Shown here piece after piece: positions 34,562 to 44,972 of a stretch of 64,000 nucleotides of DNA; position 1 is the first letter of the stretch, and every line of letters begins with the position of its first letter. The stretch lies in the NCBI RefSeq assembly GCF_000738265.1, contig NZ_JFCQ01000020.1, positions 186,001-250,000 of the forward strand, given 5' to 3'. Made by a program: the position numbers and the translations under genes. This stretch comes from Corynebacterium jeikeium (GTDB lineage Bacteria; Actinomycetota; Actinomycetes; Mycobacteriales; Mycobacteriaceae). Below the pieces are notes generated by a model, which ran no database searches, had not been told where the DNA came from, and saw only the letters and a program-made list of their open reading frames with translations.

Positions 34562-35344
34562 CTAGCGCCCCCTGAACTGCGGAGCGCGTTTCTCAGCGCG
34601 CGCCCGGCGCGCCTCCTGCACGTCCTCGCTGGACCATACGTCCACCATCATCTGCTGCAGCTCCGCATCCGCATGCATGTCGGGGCTGTTAAACACGCGC
34701 TTCGAATGCTCCATGGACAGCGGAGCCTGGCGCGCCACCCGATGTGCGAAGGCGGTGGCGTTGGGGGTGGCGTCATCAAGAACAACAGAAAAACCCGTCG
34801 CCCTTGCCTGGTCGGCGCTTATCCGGGCGCCTGCCAAGAACACGTTGCGGGCCAGCGCGCCGCCCATCAGCTCGCGGGCGCGGGCGTGGGTCCACAGATC
34901 CAGGGCGAAGCCGTGCTCGGCGACAGGCACCCAGCAGGCGCCCTTGTCGGCAAAAACGCGCAGGTCACAGGCCAGGGCAATCTGACAGCCCGCACCGACC
35001 GCCGGGCCGTGGATGTCGGCGATGACGGGCACCGGGGTGGTCTGGATGGCCGAGAGCATGCCCTCCATGGCGGACCAGAAATCATCGGCGTACACGCCAC
35101 CGGAGAGGTCGGCACCGGCGCAGAAGACGGACCCCTCGCCGCGGATCAGAATGGCGCGCACCCCAGCTGCAGTGTGGGTGCGGACGGCCTCGGCTACGGC
35201 GGTGGCGATGGCGGCATTGAGTGCGTTGCGCTTCTCCGGGCGGTTCAGCGTGATCACGCCGACCTGCGGGGCGGCGGCCTCAGCCGCTTCGCCTTCGGCT
35301 GACCCGGTGGCCTCGATATGGGTGATGACGTGCCCTGCCCTCAT
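34562..35344 (-). CDS. Enoyl-CoA hydratase/isomerase family protein
   Basis: Crotonase-fold enzyme of 260 residues acting on acyl-CoA thioesters. Oxyanion-hole segments: FCAGADLSGG and HGPAVGAGCQIALACDLRVF; NRPEKRNALNAAI is the family N-terminal signature. The second acidic residue usual for hydratases is not obvious (AEHGFALD region), so isomerase or another crotonase activity is possible. The start at 35344 is taken because the upstream frame has no family similarity. It converges with the GCS2 gene (12-base gap). Confidence 0.85.
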   Translation of the reverse strand: MRAGHVITHIEATGSAEGEAAEAAAPQVGVITLNRPEKRNALNAAIATAVAEAVRTHTAAGVRAILIRGEGSVFCAGADLSGGVYADDFWSAMEGMLSAIQTTPVPVIADIHGPAVGAGCQIALACDLRVFADKGACWVPVAEHGFALDLWTHARARELMGGALARNVFLAGARISADQARATGFSVVLDDATPNATAFAHRVARQAPLSMEHSKRVFNSPDMHADAELQQMMVDVWSSEDVQEARRARAEKRAPQFRGR

Positions 35345-35411
35345 GGCTAGCAATGTACCGCAGGGGCGGCGCCGTGCGCTGGTGTTTCGCCGGAACTGGC
35401 CTGCTGGCTGA

Positions 35412-36269
35412 CTAGCCCTCCAGTCCAGCGTGGAAGGTGTGTGGATCGCCGCCGATGCGGCCGTCCTCCACGTCCAGGGCCTCAATGGCGGCGACCTCGT
35501 CGGCGGACAGCTCGAAGCCGAAGACGTCGAAGTTCTGACGCACGCGCTCCACCTTGGAGGAACGCGGGATCACCACATCCCCGCGCTGGATGTGCCAGCG
35601 GATAATGGCCTGTGCCACGCTTACGCCGTGTTCGGCGGCGATCTTCGCGATGGTCGGGTCGGTTAGGTTCTGCCCCTGCCCCAGCGGCGACCATGCCTGG
35701 GTAACGATGCCGCGGTCGCGGTTATCCGCGCGCTGCTCGGCCTGGCTAAAGCCTGGGTGAACCTCGATCTGGTTCACCGCCGGGATGTGGCCTGCCTGCT
35801 TCAGCGCATCCAGTGCCTCAGGGTAGAAGTTGCACACGCCGATGCTGGTAGCGCCGCCGGACTGCTGGATCTCCGCCATCGTGTCGTAGGCCTGCACGAA
35901 TTTATCGGCCTTCGGGCACGGCCAGTGCAGCAGGTACAGGTCTACGTAATCCATTCCTAGCTTCTTCTGGGACTCCGCGAAGGCTTCCTTGCCGCGGGCC
36001 TGGTCGGCGTTCCACAGCTTGGTCGTAACAAACAGCTCCTCGCGCTGCACGTCGCCGGCCTTCACAGCGTCGGCCACGGCGCGCCCCACGGCCTCTTCGT
36101 TGCCGTAAATCGCGGCGGTATCAATGTGGCGGTAGCCGGTCTCGATGGAAGCCCTCACCGAGGTGTAGGTGTCCTCGTCGCTGAGCTGCCACACGCCCAG
36201 GCCCAGCTGCGGGATGGTCTTGCCGTCGTTCATTTCAAGGGTCGGTACTGCGTTGATGTTTTCGCTCAT
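35412..36269 (-). CDS. Aldo/keto reductase
   Basis: NADPH-dependent reductase of the 2,5-diketo-gluconate reductase type, 285 residues. The catalytic tetrad is visible: Asp in HIDTAAIYGNE, Tyr in the same motif, Lys in VTTKLWN, His in LLHWPCP. Cofactor-binding VVIPRSSKVERVRQNFDVF lies near the C-terminus. The start at 36269 begins the family N-terminus; the longer upstream frame lacks similarity. Divergent from the ABC export genes. The substrate is unknown; detoxification of reactive aldehydes such as methylglyoxal is common in the family. Confidence 0.88.
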   Translation of the reverse strand: MSENINAVPTLEMNDGKTIPQLGLGVWQLSDEDTYTSVRASIETGYRHIDTAAIYGNEEAVGRAVADAVKAGDVQREELFVTTKLWNADQARGKEAFAESQKKLGMDYVDLYLLHWPCPKADKFVQAYDTMAEIQQSGGATSIGVCNFYPEALDALKQAGHIPAVNQIEVHPGFSQAEQRADNRDRGIVTQAWSPLGQGQNLTDPTIAKIAAEHGVSVAQAIIRWHIQRGDVVIPRSSKVERVRQNFDVFGFELSADEVAAIEALDVEDGRIGGDPHTFHAGLEG

Positions 36270-36354
36270 GCTTTCCGTTGTACGCCCCTTGCCGGTTTCT
36301 CGCGACAGTGCGGGTAGCGACGGCCAGTCATGATGCTTTGGCTTATGAGACAAT

Positions 36355-36374
36355 ACGAAAGGCTCTTCTTTCGT
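36355..36374. promoter_or_regulatory. Inverted repeat ACGAAAG-N6-CTTTCGT
   Basis: Perfect 7-bp arms with a 6-base spacer, 22 bases before the ABC ATPase gene and in the space shared with the divergent aldo/keto reductase. No T-run, so more likely an operator than a terminator. The binding protein is unknown. Confidence 0.4.
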
Positions 36375-36396
36375 TAAGAACAGATTCAAGGAATAA

Positions 36397-37278
36397 ATGG
36401 AATCCCTCTATATCAATAACCTCAATAAGAGTTATGGGGACCATCAGGTCCTCCACGACATGACGCTCCACGTTCAGCCAGGCGAAATGTATGGCTTCGT
36501 CGGTTCGAATGGCGCAGGCAAGTCCACCACCATGCGCATCGCACTGGGCGTGCTCGCGGCGGACAGCGGCGAAGTGCTCATGGGCGATAAGCCGATCGAC
36601 GACGACTTGCGCCGCCGCATCGGCTACATGCCGGAAGAACGCGGGCTGTACGCGAAGGAGAAGATCGGTGACCAGCTGCGCTTCTTCGCCCGACTACACG
36701 GCCTGAACGACAACGCCGCCAAGCAGAACGCGGAAAGCCTGCTGGAACAGCTCGGCCTGGCCGAGCGCGCAGACGACAAGCTGGAGGAGCTGTCGCTGGG
36801 TAACCAGCAGCGCGTCCAGCTGGCGGCCTCGCTGATCCACGACCCCGAGCTGCTCATCCTGGACGAGCCTTTCTCCGGCCTCGACCCCGTGGCCGTGAAC
36901 GTCATGAGCGATCTGCTGGTCGAGCGCTGCAAGGCGGGCGTGCCGGTGCTGTTCAGCTCCCACCAGCTGGATTTGGTGCAGCGCCTGTGCGACCGCGTGG
37001 GCATCATTTCAAAGGGGCGCATGAAGGCCGAGGGCACCGTTGACGAGCTGCGCACCCGCGGTCCCCTGGTCTACGAGGTACGCACCCCGGCTCGCGACTG
37101 GTACCCACTGGGCACGAGCCTGGTCGAGGACTTCGGCGATGGCGTGCTGCTAGAGGCCGAGTCCACCGACCAGGATCAGCAAATCCTGCAGGCCGCGCTG
37201 GCCGTCGGCCCGGTCCACTCGTTCTCCCGCCGCATCCCGCACCTTGCAGAGCTCTTCCAGGAGGTCGTCGAATCATGA
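36397..37278 (+). CDS. ABC transporter ATPase (NatA-like)
   Basis: 293-residue ATPase for an ABC-2 type exporter. Walker A GSNGAGKSTT, Q-loop region MPEERGLY, signature LSLGNQQRVQL (SLGNQ in place of SGGQ, common in NatA relatives), Walker B LLILDEPFSGLD, and HQLDLV with the switch His. The C-terminal 70 residues are a family extension. The stop overlaps the permease start by 4 bases (ATGA), so the pair is coupled. Role inferred: Na+ or small-molecule export. Confidence 0.9.
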   Translation: MESLYINNLNKSYGDHQVLHDMTLHVQPGEMYGFVGSNGAGKSTTMRIALGVLAADSGEVLMGDKPIDDDLRRRIGYMPEERGLYAKEKIGDQLRFFARLHGLNDNAAKQNAESLLEQLGLAERADDKLEELSLGNQQRVQLAASLIHDPELLILDEPFSGLDPVAVNVMSDLLVERCKAGVPVLFSSHQLDLVQRLCDRVGIISKGRMKAEGTVDELRTRGPLVYEVRTPARDWYPLGTSLVEDFGDGVLLEAESTDQDQQILQAALAVGPVHSFSRRIPHLAELFQEVVES

Positions 37279-38495
37279 GTTACTCTTCCCCCAACACCAT
37301 CGCCACCGTCGCCAAGCGCGAAATTCAGGTGGCCTCCCGCAGCAAGGCGATCATGTTCTCCCTGATTGTCGTCATCGCCGTCATGCTCATCGGCGTGTTC
37401 GCTGGCGCATGGTTCGCCAAGAAGGACGACGGCAACGAAACCCCGAAGCTCGGCCTTGTAGGGATTGAAAAGGAGTTTGTGGACGCCCCCTCCGCCTCCG
37501 CTAACGGCACCCCAAAGGGGTCGGACAGTTCCAGTGGCGTAGAGGCCGAAACTGTGGATTCTCGCGACGCAGCGTCCTCCAAGGTGACCGACGGCGACCT
37601 GTCAGCAGCGCTGGTGAAGACGGATTCCGGCTACGAGCTGCTCACCGAGGGAGAACCCGACCCGGCGATCCTCAGCGTTGTGAGCACCGCAATTAATGCG
37701 CACGCGCAGTCTGAAGCGCTGCACAAGGTTGGCGTATCCCCCGAGGACTTCGCCAAGGCCACCCCCTCCACGCAGTTGGAGACGGTGGATCTGAAGGAAG
37801 AGGACTCGATGGAGGCCAACGGGCCGCAGATTGTCACCGCCCTGGTGGGCGTGATGCTGATGGCTTACTTCATCATCCTCTTCGCCGCTAACGTCGGCGG
37901 GCGCATCACCGAGGAGAAGTCCTCGCGCGTCGTGGAGATCATCCTGGCCTCCGCCCGCCCAATGGATTTCCTCGCCGGCAAGATCATCGGCAACACGATC
38001 TTCGGCTTCCTCGGCACCGCGGTGCTGCTGATCATCGGCGCGGTCGCTGTGTCGCTCTCCGGTCTACTGGGAGATGTGGACTTCGACTACACCGTTGTGG
38101 CTCTGATGCTGCTGGCTTTCTGCATTGGCATGCTGTTCTTCGGCAGCCTCTATGCCGCAGCGGGGTCCATGGTCTCTCGTACGGAGGATCTGCAATCCAC
38201 TCAGGCTCCGATCCTGCTGTTCATCATGGGTATGACCTACGCTCCGCTGTTCGGCATCAGCAACATGGACTCCACGCTCATGCAGGTGCTGGGGTGGATT
38301 CCGCCGTTCAGTCTGACGGTCGCACCAATGAACATGGCCGCGGGCACGATGGGGTTGCCACAGGTGCTGCTGAGCTTCCTGATTGCCGCGATCACGACGG
38401 TTCTGGTGATTCTGCTGGTAGCCCGCGTCTACCGCAACTCCATCCTGAACAATGGCAAGAAAATGAGCTGGGCGAAGGCGCTGAAGGGCGCCTAG
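37275..38495 (+). CDS. ABC-2 type permease (NatB-like)
   Basis: 406-residue membrane partner of the preceding ATPase. One N-terminal helix (IMFSLIVVIAVMLIGVFAGA), a large Ser/Asp-rich extracytoplasmic domain of about 140 residues, then five or six helices (VTALVGVMLMAYFIILFAAN, NTIFGFLGTAVLLIIGAVAV and others). The EEKSSRVVEIILASARP motif after the second helix is typical of the family. Substrate unknown. Confidence 0.88.
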   Translation: MSYSSPNTIATVAKREIQVASRSKAIMFSLIVVIAVMLIGVFAGAWFAKKDDGNETPKLGLVGIEKEFVDAPSASANGTPKGSDSSSGVEAETVDSRDAASSKVTDGDLSAALVKTDSGYELLTEGEPDPAILSVVSTAINAHAQSEALHKVGVSPEDFAKATPSTQLETVDLKEEDSMEANGPQIVTALVGVMLMAYFIILFAANVGGRITEEKSSRVVEIILASARPMDFLAGKIIGNTIFGFLGTAVLLIIGAVAVSLSGLLGDVDFDYTVVALMLLAFCIGMLFFGSLYAAAGSMVSRTEDLQSTQAPILLFIMGMTYAPLFGISNMDSTLMQVLGWIPPFSLTVAPMNMAAGTMGLPQVLLSFLIAAITTVLVILLVARVYRNSILNNGKKMSWAKALKGA

Positions 38496-38519
38496 TCGCC
38501 CAAATAAGTTCACGGCGAT

Positions 38520-38552
38520 AAGGCGCCCTAGTTAAAGGCGACGGGGCGCCTT
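38520..38552. terminator. Hairpin between convergent natB-like and FKBP genes
   Basis: AAGGCGCCC and GGGCGCCTT form a 9-bp stem across a 15-base loop. It lies between two convergent genes and its right arm covers the FKBP stop codon, so it could end both transcripts. The T-run is poor, which lowers confidence. Confidence 0.5.
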
Positions 38553-38910
38553 AGTTCACGCTGATCAGATCAATGATGTAAACCAGCGTGCGTCCAGATA
38601 GGTCTTGCCCCAGCTCGGCCGGACCATAAGCCTTCTCCGGGGGAATGATCAGCTTGCGGCGGCCACCGGCGCGCATGCCCGGGATGCCTTCCTGCCACCC
38701 TTCGATCAGGCCGGAAAAAGGAAACTCGATGGACCCGCCGCGATCCCACGAGGAGTCGAACTCCTCGCCAGTCTCGAAGTCCACTCCCACGTAGTGCACC
38801 TCAACCATGCCACCCGGCACGGCCTCCGCGCCGTCGCCGACCACCAAATCCTCAATCACCAGGTCCTGCGGGGCTCCCCCAGTCGGGATGTCGATCTGCG
38901 GTTTGCTCAT
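38551..38910 (-). CDS. fkpA: FKBP-type peptidyl-prolyl isomerase
   Basis: 119-residue single-domain cytosolic isomerase assisting protein folding. Family residues are clear: VEVHYVGVDFETGEEFDSSW, IEFPFSGLIEGWQEGIPGM and RRKLIIPPEKAYG. No signal peptide. The start at 38910 gives MSKPQIDIPTGG, the normal corynebacterial N-terminus. It lies downstream of gltA on the same strand, a linkage I also recall from C. glutamicum. Confidence 0.93.
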   Translation of the reverse strand: MSKPQIDIPTGGAPQDLVIEDLVVGDGAEAVPGGMVEVHYVGVDFETGEEFDSSWDRGGSIEFPFSGLIEGWQEGIPGMRAGGRRKLIIPPEKAYGPAELGQDLSGRTLVYIIDLISVN

Positions 38911-39029
38911 GGGAAGTCTCCTTCGAAAACTGATAGCTTCTCGAGGCTCCACCCTAGCAAAACGCGAAAAGCCCCCTTGGGGGCATGCGCTTCGCGCAGC
39001 CACACCGAGGGGGCGTCACCACACAGGGT

Positions 39030-40307
39030 TTAGAGCTTACGAGCACCCTGGCCAGTGTAGATCTGACGCGGACGGTTGATCTTCGCGGTCGGGTCGTTGA
39101 CCTGCTCCAGGTAGTGTGCGATCCAGCCCGGCAGGCGACCCATGGCGAACAGGACGGTGAAGAAGTCCGTCGGGAAGCCCATGGCGCGGTAGATCAGGCC
39201 GGTGTAGAAGTCAACGTTCGGGTAGAGCTTGCGGGAGATGAAGTAATCATCAGCCAGCGCGATCTCTTCCAGCTTCATAGCCAGATCCAGCAGGTGGTCA
39301 CCACCCAGGTGATCCAGAATCTCGTGTGCAGACTCCTTGACGATGGCCGCGCGCGGATCGTAGTTCTTGTAGACGCGGTGGCCGAAGCCCATCAGCTTAA
39401 CGCCCGGCTCCTTGTTCTTCACGCGGTTCATGAAGTCGGTAGCGTCGCCACCGTTAGCGTGGATCTCCTCCAGCATCTCCAGAACGGCCTGGTTGGCGCC
39501 GCCGTGCAGCGGGCCGGACAGTGCATTGATGCCTGCGGCGATGGAGACGAACATGTTGGCCTGGGAAGAACCAACCATGCGGACGGTGGAGGTGGAGCAG
39601 TTCTGCTCGTGGTCAGCGTGCAGGATCAGCAGTTTGTCCAGGGCCTTGGTGACCACCGGGTCGTCCTCGAAAGGCTCGGTCGGGTAACCGAACATCTGGC
39701 GCAGGAAGTTCTGGCGCGCGTTCATGGAGTTATCCGGGTACATGTACGGCTTGCCCTTGGAGGCGCGGTAAGCGTAGGCAGCCAGCATCGGCACCTTCGC
39801 CATCAGGCGGTAGGTGTTCAGCTTCTGGTGCTCCGGATCCAGCGGGTTCAGGGAGTCCTGGTAGTAGGTGGACAGAATGTTCAGGGAGGAAGCCAGAACG
39901 CTCATCGGGTGGGCATCACGCGGGAACACGCGGAACTGCGCCTTGAAGTCCTCGTCCAGCAGGGTGTGCTTGCGGATGTTGCTGTTGAACTCTTCCGCCT
40001 GCTCCTCGTTCGGCAGCTCGCCGTTGATCAGCAGGTAGGAAACCTCGTTGAAGGTTGCGTTGTTAGCCAGGTCGGCGATGTCGTAACCGCGATAACGCAG
40101 GATGCCGTTAGCACCGTCGATGTAGGTGATGGCGGACTTGGTGGAACCGGTGTTCACGTAGCCGGGGTCCAGGGTGGTCAAGCCGGTCTCTGCCAGCATC
40201 TTGCCCAGTGCCACACCGTCGTTGCCTTCGGTGGCGCGGACAATGTCCATTTCGTACTCTCCACCTGGGTAGTGGAGAACGGCCTTGTCCTGATTATCAG
40301 TAGCCAT
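39030..40307 (-). CDS. gltA: Citrate synthase
   Basis: Condenses oxaloacetate and acetyl-CoA, the entry to the TCA cycle. 425 residues, type II. Catalytic segments: GPLHGGANQAVLEML (His), KLMGFGHRVYKNYDPRA (His) and NVDFYTGLIYRAMG (Asp). ATG at 40307 is chosen because AAAGGG lies 6 bases before it; the ATG at 40313 abuts that site with no spacing. A 441-residue plus-strand frame over it is a codon-bias shadow. Divergent from serC across a 376-base regulatory region. Confidence 0.97.
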   Translation of the reverse strand: MATDNQDKAVLHYPGGEYEMDIVRATEGNDGVALGKMLAETGLTTLDPGYVNTGSTKSAITYIDGANGILRYRGYDIADLANNATFNEVSYLLINGELPNEEQAEEFNSNIRKHTLLDEDFKAQFRVFPRDAHPMSVLASSLNILSTYYQDSLNPLDPEHQKLNTYRLMAKVPMLAAYAYRASKGKPYMYPDNSMNARQNFLRQMFGYPTEPFEDDPVVTKALDKLLILHADHEQNCSTSTVRMVGSSQANMFVSIAAGINALSGPLHGGANQAVLEMLEEIHANGGDATDFMNRVKNKEPGVKLMGFGHRVYKNYDPRAAIVKESAHEILDHLGGDHLLDLAMKLEEIALADDYFISRKLYPNVDFYTGLIYRAMGFPTDFFTVLFAMGRLPGWIAHYLEQVNDPTAKINRPRQIYTGQGARKL

Positions 40308-40507
40308 TGACATCCCTTTCTGAAATGTTCACGTGCCTGCCCGCAGCGATTCTTAGCGGTTACTTTGGTAAAAGTCGCGCCGACGCCGTTGGAGCGGAAC
40401 ACAGATTCACGGTTTCACTTGTAAATTGTAGCCGCTTTGGAGCTTCCCCGTATGGCGTTACTAGCACAGTAAAGCCCGCGGGGGGATACAGCACACTCTA
40501 ACGCCTG

Positions 40508-40523
40508 TGTGATGCAGGTGACA
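40508..40523. promoter_or_regulatory. GlxR-like site in the gltA-serC divergent region
   Basis: TGTGATGCAGGTGACA matches the GlxR/CRP pattern TGTGA-N6-TCACA except for one base (TGACA). It sits in the 376-base space between gltA and serC, which otherwise holds promoters and no gene. C. glutamicum gltA is known to be GlxR-regulated, which supports the reading. A tandem 10-base repeat (AGGYAACTGA) lies at 40657-40676 in the serC leader. Confidence 0.4.
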
Positions 40524-40548
40524 GAATAACTGCCGCCACCGGGGGTAA

Positions 40549-41841
<1,293 letters not shown>

Positions 41842-41944
41842 TTCCGCTTTTGGCTATGGTTGGAGGGTGATGTTAATAACACGGCCGTCATTCGCCGTAG
41901 CTTTTTAGCGCATCACCCGCCACGTCACCCGTCAGGAGGCCAAG

Positions 41945-43105
41945 TTGCAAGAGCTGAAATTTGTCGTCGCCGATAGCGATGCCTCGTCGCTCGTGCTGCG
42001 CGCCGTGGATCCCGCCGTCGGTGGCCCTATCGCAGAGTACTTCCTGCCCGTCACGGACGAGCTTCGCTCTTTTCTTAGTGACGCCCCCACGGTCCGAAAC
42101 AACGATGTGAACACGGCCGATGCGCCTGCCTCGGCGGGCGGGGAGGATTCTTCACCCGCTGCTAACTCCACCGACGCTGACAGCACGTCCGCTGACAGCA
42201 GCACTGCTGGCAGCACTTCCTCCGACAGCGCCACCACTAGCGACGCCGACGCTGCCAGCTCCAATGCTGGCGATGAAGCCGAGGAGCGCACGGAGGGCGA
42301 GGTGGCGTCGCTATTCCAGGGTCGCGACAAGGACCGCCCGAATGCGCGGCCACACCGCACGAAGATCGCGATGTCTCCCCGGATGATCCAGGATCGTATC
42401 CGCCAGGGTGCGACCGTTGCCGAGCTGGCAGACGAGGCCGACACGGACGAGGCACGCATCGAGCCCTATGCCTGGCCGATCCTGCAGGAGCGTGCCCGCA
42501 TTGCAGAGTTGGCTCACGCGGCACTTCCGGTGAATGCCGACGGCGTATCGAATCAGCCGCTGTGGGAGGTTCTGGCAACCGCACTGGCTGCCCACGGCGA
42601 GTCGCTATCGGACGCCGAATGGGATGCCTACCAGAACGCCACTAAGCAGTGGATCGCCACTGTGGCCTGGGAAAAGGACTCGGCGGGACGGACGGCAACC
42701 CACACCGCAGAGTTCATCGTGGAACTGCGCGGATCGGAAAAGCCACTGGCGCACCCACACAACAGCATCGCGGGCGACCTGGTGAACCCGCGCTATGGGC
42801 AACCGGTCCGCAGCGTTTCGCCGGTCACCCCGCTACTGCACCCCACCCAGAGCCCGGGCGCGCAGGGCTGGCGGGATGCCCCTATGGATCCGGAGAACGC
42901 AGCGCCGAAGGGTGCACCTTCCCCGGAGGAGAACACCCCCGTTGCAGGCGCTTCCCCTGCGGATCAGGGGGATCGTGCGGATAATGAATTCCTAATGCAC
43001 CCGGACGCAAAGTCGGCCAAGCCGAAGCGCAAGCGCAAGGCCGTCACCCCGCATTGGGAGGACGTGCTCCTCGGGGTGCGCACCAACCCCAAGAAGAAGA
43101 ATTAG
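41945..43105 (+). CDS. sepH: Septation protein SepH
   Basis: Actinobacterial cell-division protein (former DUF3071) that binds FtsZ and aids Z-ring assembly. 386 residues. The N-terminal domain (QELKFVVADSDASSLVLRAV) is followed by a Ser/Thr/Asp-rich linker (about 55-120), then the helix-turn-helix-like segment MSPRMIQDRIRQGATVAELA and AYAWP-type core (IEPYAWPILQERARIAELAH). The C-terminal third is low complexity, ending in a basic tail. TTG start at 41945, supported by GGAGG 5 bases upstream. Located after serC, a conserved position. Confidence 0.9.
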   Translation: MQELKFVVADSDASSLVLRAVDPAVGGPIAEYFLPVTDELRSFLSDAPTVRNNDVNTADAPASAGGEDSSPAANSTDADSTSADSSTAGSTSSDSATTSDADAASSNAGDEAEERTEGEVASLFQGRDKDRPNARPHRTKIAMSPRMIQDRIRQGATVAELADEADTDEARIEPYAWPILQERARIAELAHAALPVNADGVSNQPLWEVLATALAAHGESLSDAEWDAYQNATKQWIATVAWEKDSAGRTATHTAEFIVELRGSEKPLAHPHNSIAGDLVNPRYGQPVRSVSPVTPLLHPTQSPGAQGWRDAPMDPENAAPKGAPSPEENTPVAGASPADQGDRADNEFLMHPDAKSAKPKRKRKAVTPHWEDVLLGVRTNPKKKN

Positions 43106-43126
43106 GCGTTAGAAGGAGCCACTGCT

Positions 43127-44041
43127 GTGACCCTGGTGACCTTATGGTTTGTGAATGCGGCCAACCCAAGCACGGTCGTGCATCAGGAACATAAGGTCGA
43201 CCGCGGTTTTGCCCGCAAGTACCTGGCGCAGCTGAATCCCGCCTGGCCGCTGACTCACATCGGCGACTTCGATATGACCCGTAGCGCAACACCGGGCGTC
43301 GACGAGTTCTACATTGGCGGCTACCCGGGGCTCTCCGTAGTACAGACCGTCATCCCGGATCTGCGCAAGCTCTCCGAGCTTCCGGAGCGCTACCGCACGC
43401 TAGTCAGCGCAGCCGATGTCTACGCCTCCTGCGTGGTGGCAGACCCGGAGACCGCGGCATCCACGAAACCAGGTGACGGTGGGGATCCTGCGTCCACGGA
43501 GGTCAACGAGACTTTCGGCGGCTTCGCCCACTGGGCCGGGGGCACGCTCAAACGTTCCTTCTGCGCGACTCAGGAGACGGTGTTTGAAGATACCGGCCTG
43601 CCTTGCGAGTTCGAAGCCGACTTCTGGGCCGGCACCACAGAGGCCCACGGCATTCAGCTGCCCTTCATCCCCGCGGAACTGGCCACCGCTGCCATCGAAT
43701 CCTGGCTGGGGTTCTCCCTGACAGAATCCGCCCCTGCCCTGCCCGTGGCGGCTTTCGCCGTCGACGGTCGTCCGGAGGCGAAGTCCTCCGAATATGATGG
43801 CCTCACGCACGGGCCAAGCCAGCCGGAGGACAAGGTGTCTGTCTACGATGAGGAGCAAGGCTACGACGATTACGCAGCCCCCTCCGGCGCCAGCGAGCCG
43901 AGTTCTGCAGAGGTCGCGAAGAACGTCCTGAACTCCCTGAGCAGTGGTGCCCGCAAAGGGTTCAGCGCCACCATCAAGGGGCTGCGCGGGGCGTCCAAGA
44001 GAATCGGCGACGAGGTTCGTCGCCGCAGCCGTGGCAACTAA
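43127..44041 (+). CDS. DUF6928-like conserved protein
   Basis: 304 residues; the first 200 form a conserved actinobacterial domain (VTLWFVNAANPSTVVHQEHK, DEFYIGGYPGLSVVQTVI, FCATQETVFEDTGLPCEFE, IQLPFIPAELATAAIESWLG). An acidic linker and a basic C-terminal tail (KGFSATIKGLRGASKRI) follow. No signal peptide or membrane helix. It begins with GTG 21 bases after sepH and is probably co-transcribed. Function unknown; a link with division is only by position. Confidence 0.75.
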   Translation: MTLVTLWFVNAANPSTVVHQEHKVDRGFARKYLAQLNPAWPLTHIGDFDMTRSATPGVDEFYIGGYPGLSVVQTVIPDLRKLSELPERYRTLVSAADVYASCVVADPETAASTKPGDGGDPASTEVNETFGGFAHWAGGTLKRSFCATQETVFEDTGLPCEFEADFWAGTTEAHGIQLPFIPAELATAAIESWLGFSLTESAPALPVAAFAVDGRPEAKSSEYDGLTHGPSQPEDKVSVYDEEQGYDDYAAPSGASEPSSAEVAKNVLNSLSSGARKGFSATIKGLRGASKRIGDEVRRRSRGN

Positions 44042-44069
44042 GACTCAGCTATTTTCTTAGCCAACTCCG

Positions 44070-44969
44070 TTAGCGCACGGCCTCGTAAAAGGCGATCGCC
44101 GCCGCCGTCGCAACATTCAAAGAATCGGTGCCGCGAGCCATCGGGATCACGGCCCGCACATCCGCGGCCCGCATGGCATGCTCGGTTAAGCCGGGACCTT
44201 CCGCTCCCACCATCACCGCAACCTTCTTGCCCCGTTCCCGGGCAGCCTCGGTTGCCTCGCGCAGCGTCGTGTTCCCCGACGGGGTCAGCGCCACCACCTC
44301 ATAGCCACGACTCTGCAACAGCTGCAGATCCCTCTGCCACGTCGTAGTCGTGCCGGGGAATCTAGCCCACGGCAGGCGCAACACGTGCCCCATCGACACG
44401 CGCACGCTACGGCGGTACAGAGGGTCGGCAGTAGCCGCACCGAACAGCACCGCATCCACCCCCAGGCCTGCTGCATTGCGGAAGATCGAGCCGATGTTTT
44501 CGTGGTCCCCCACGCCCTCCAGCACGGCAATCACGCCGCTGGCCCCCTCGGTGCACTCAGTGACCTCGGTGACCTCGGTGCCTTCGGTCGCCTCCAGCTG
44601 GTCCAACAGCGCTTCCACGGAAAGCTCCTCACTCTCCGGCAGGCGATCCGCCGAGGCCACCAAGCCCCTATGCATATCGAAGCCCGCTACCTCCTTCAAG
44701 ACCTCACGGGAGACCTCGAATACGGAGAACGGGGCGTCATCCCCCGAAAAAGAGCTAGACAAGCTCTCCTCAATCGCCCGCAGCTTCCCCGGGAACCCCA
44801 CGACCGCCCGGGTCGGATACGGGCTGGCCAGCAGGCGCGGGACGACCAAAGTGCCCTCCGCGATGATCAGCTGCTCGCCGGACTTCTTGTCGGACGCGTT
44901 GAGGTTCCGAAAGTCATCCAGGCGCGGGTCGCGCGGATCATCAATGCGGATAGGCGAAAAATCAGCCAC
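44070..44969 (-). CDS. SpoU/TrmH-family RNA 2'-O-methyltransferase
   Basis: 299 residues: an N-terminal substrate-binding domain (EQLIIAEGTLVVPRLLASPY) and a C-terminal knotted SPOUT domain with motif 1 VGDHENIGSIFRNAAGLGVD, motif 2 VMVGAEGPGLTEHAM and motif 3 VIPMARGTDSLNVATAAAI. It methylates rRNA or tRNA ribose; the exact nucleotide is unknown. A Thr/Glu/Val-rich low-complexity insertion (EGTEVTEVTECTEG) separates the domains. It starts 3 bases after the purine permease gene and is co-transcribed with it. Confidence 0.88.
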   Translation of the reverse strand: MADFSPIRIDDPRDPRLDDFRNLNASDKKSGEQLIIAEGTLVVPRLLASPYPTRAVVGFPGKLRAIEESLSSSFSGDDAPFSVFEVSREVLKEVAGFDMHRGLVASADRLPESEELSVEALLDQLEATEGTEVTEVTECTEGASGVIAVLEGVGDHENIGSIFRNAAGLGVDAVLFGAATADPLYRRSVRVSMGHVLRLPWARFPGTTTTWQRDLQLLQSRGYEVVALTPSGNTTLREATEAARERGKKVAVMVGAEGPGLTEHAMRAADVRAVIPMARGTDSLNVATAAAIAFYEAVR

Positions 44970-44972
44970 AGG

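Noticed and set aside
38985..40310. 441-residue plus-strand open frame
   Set aside because: Exact antisense of gltA with no recognisable domain; shadow of a highly biased gene.
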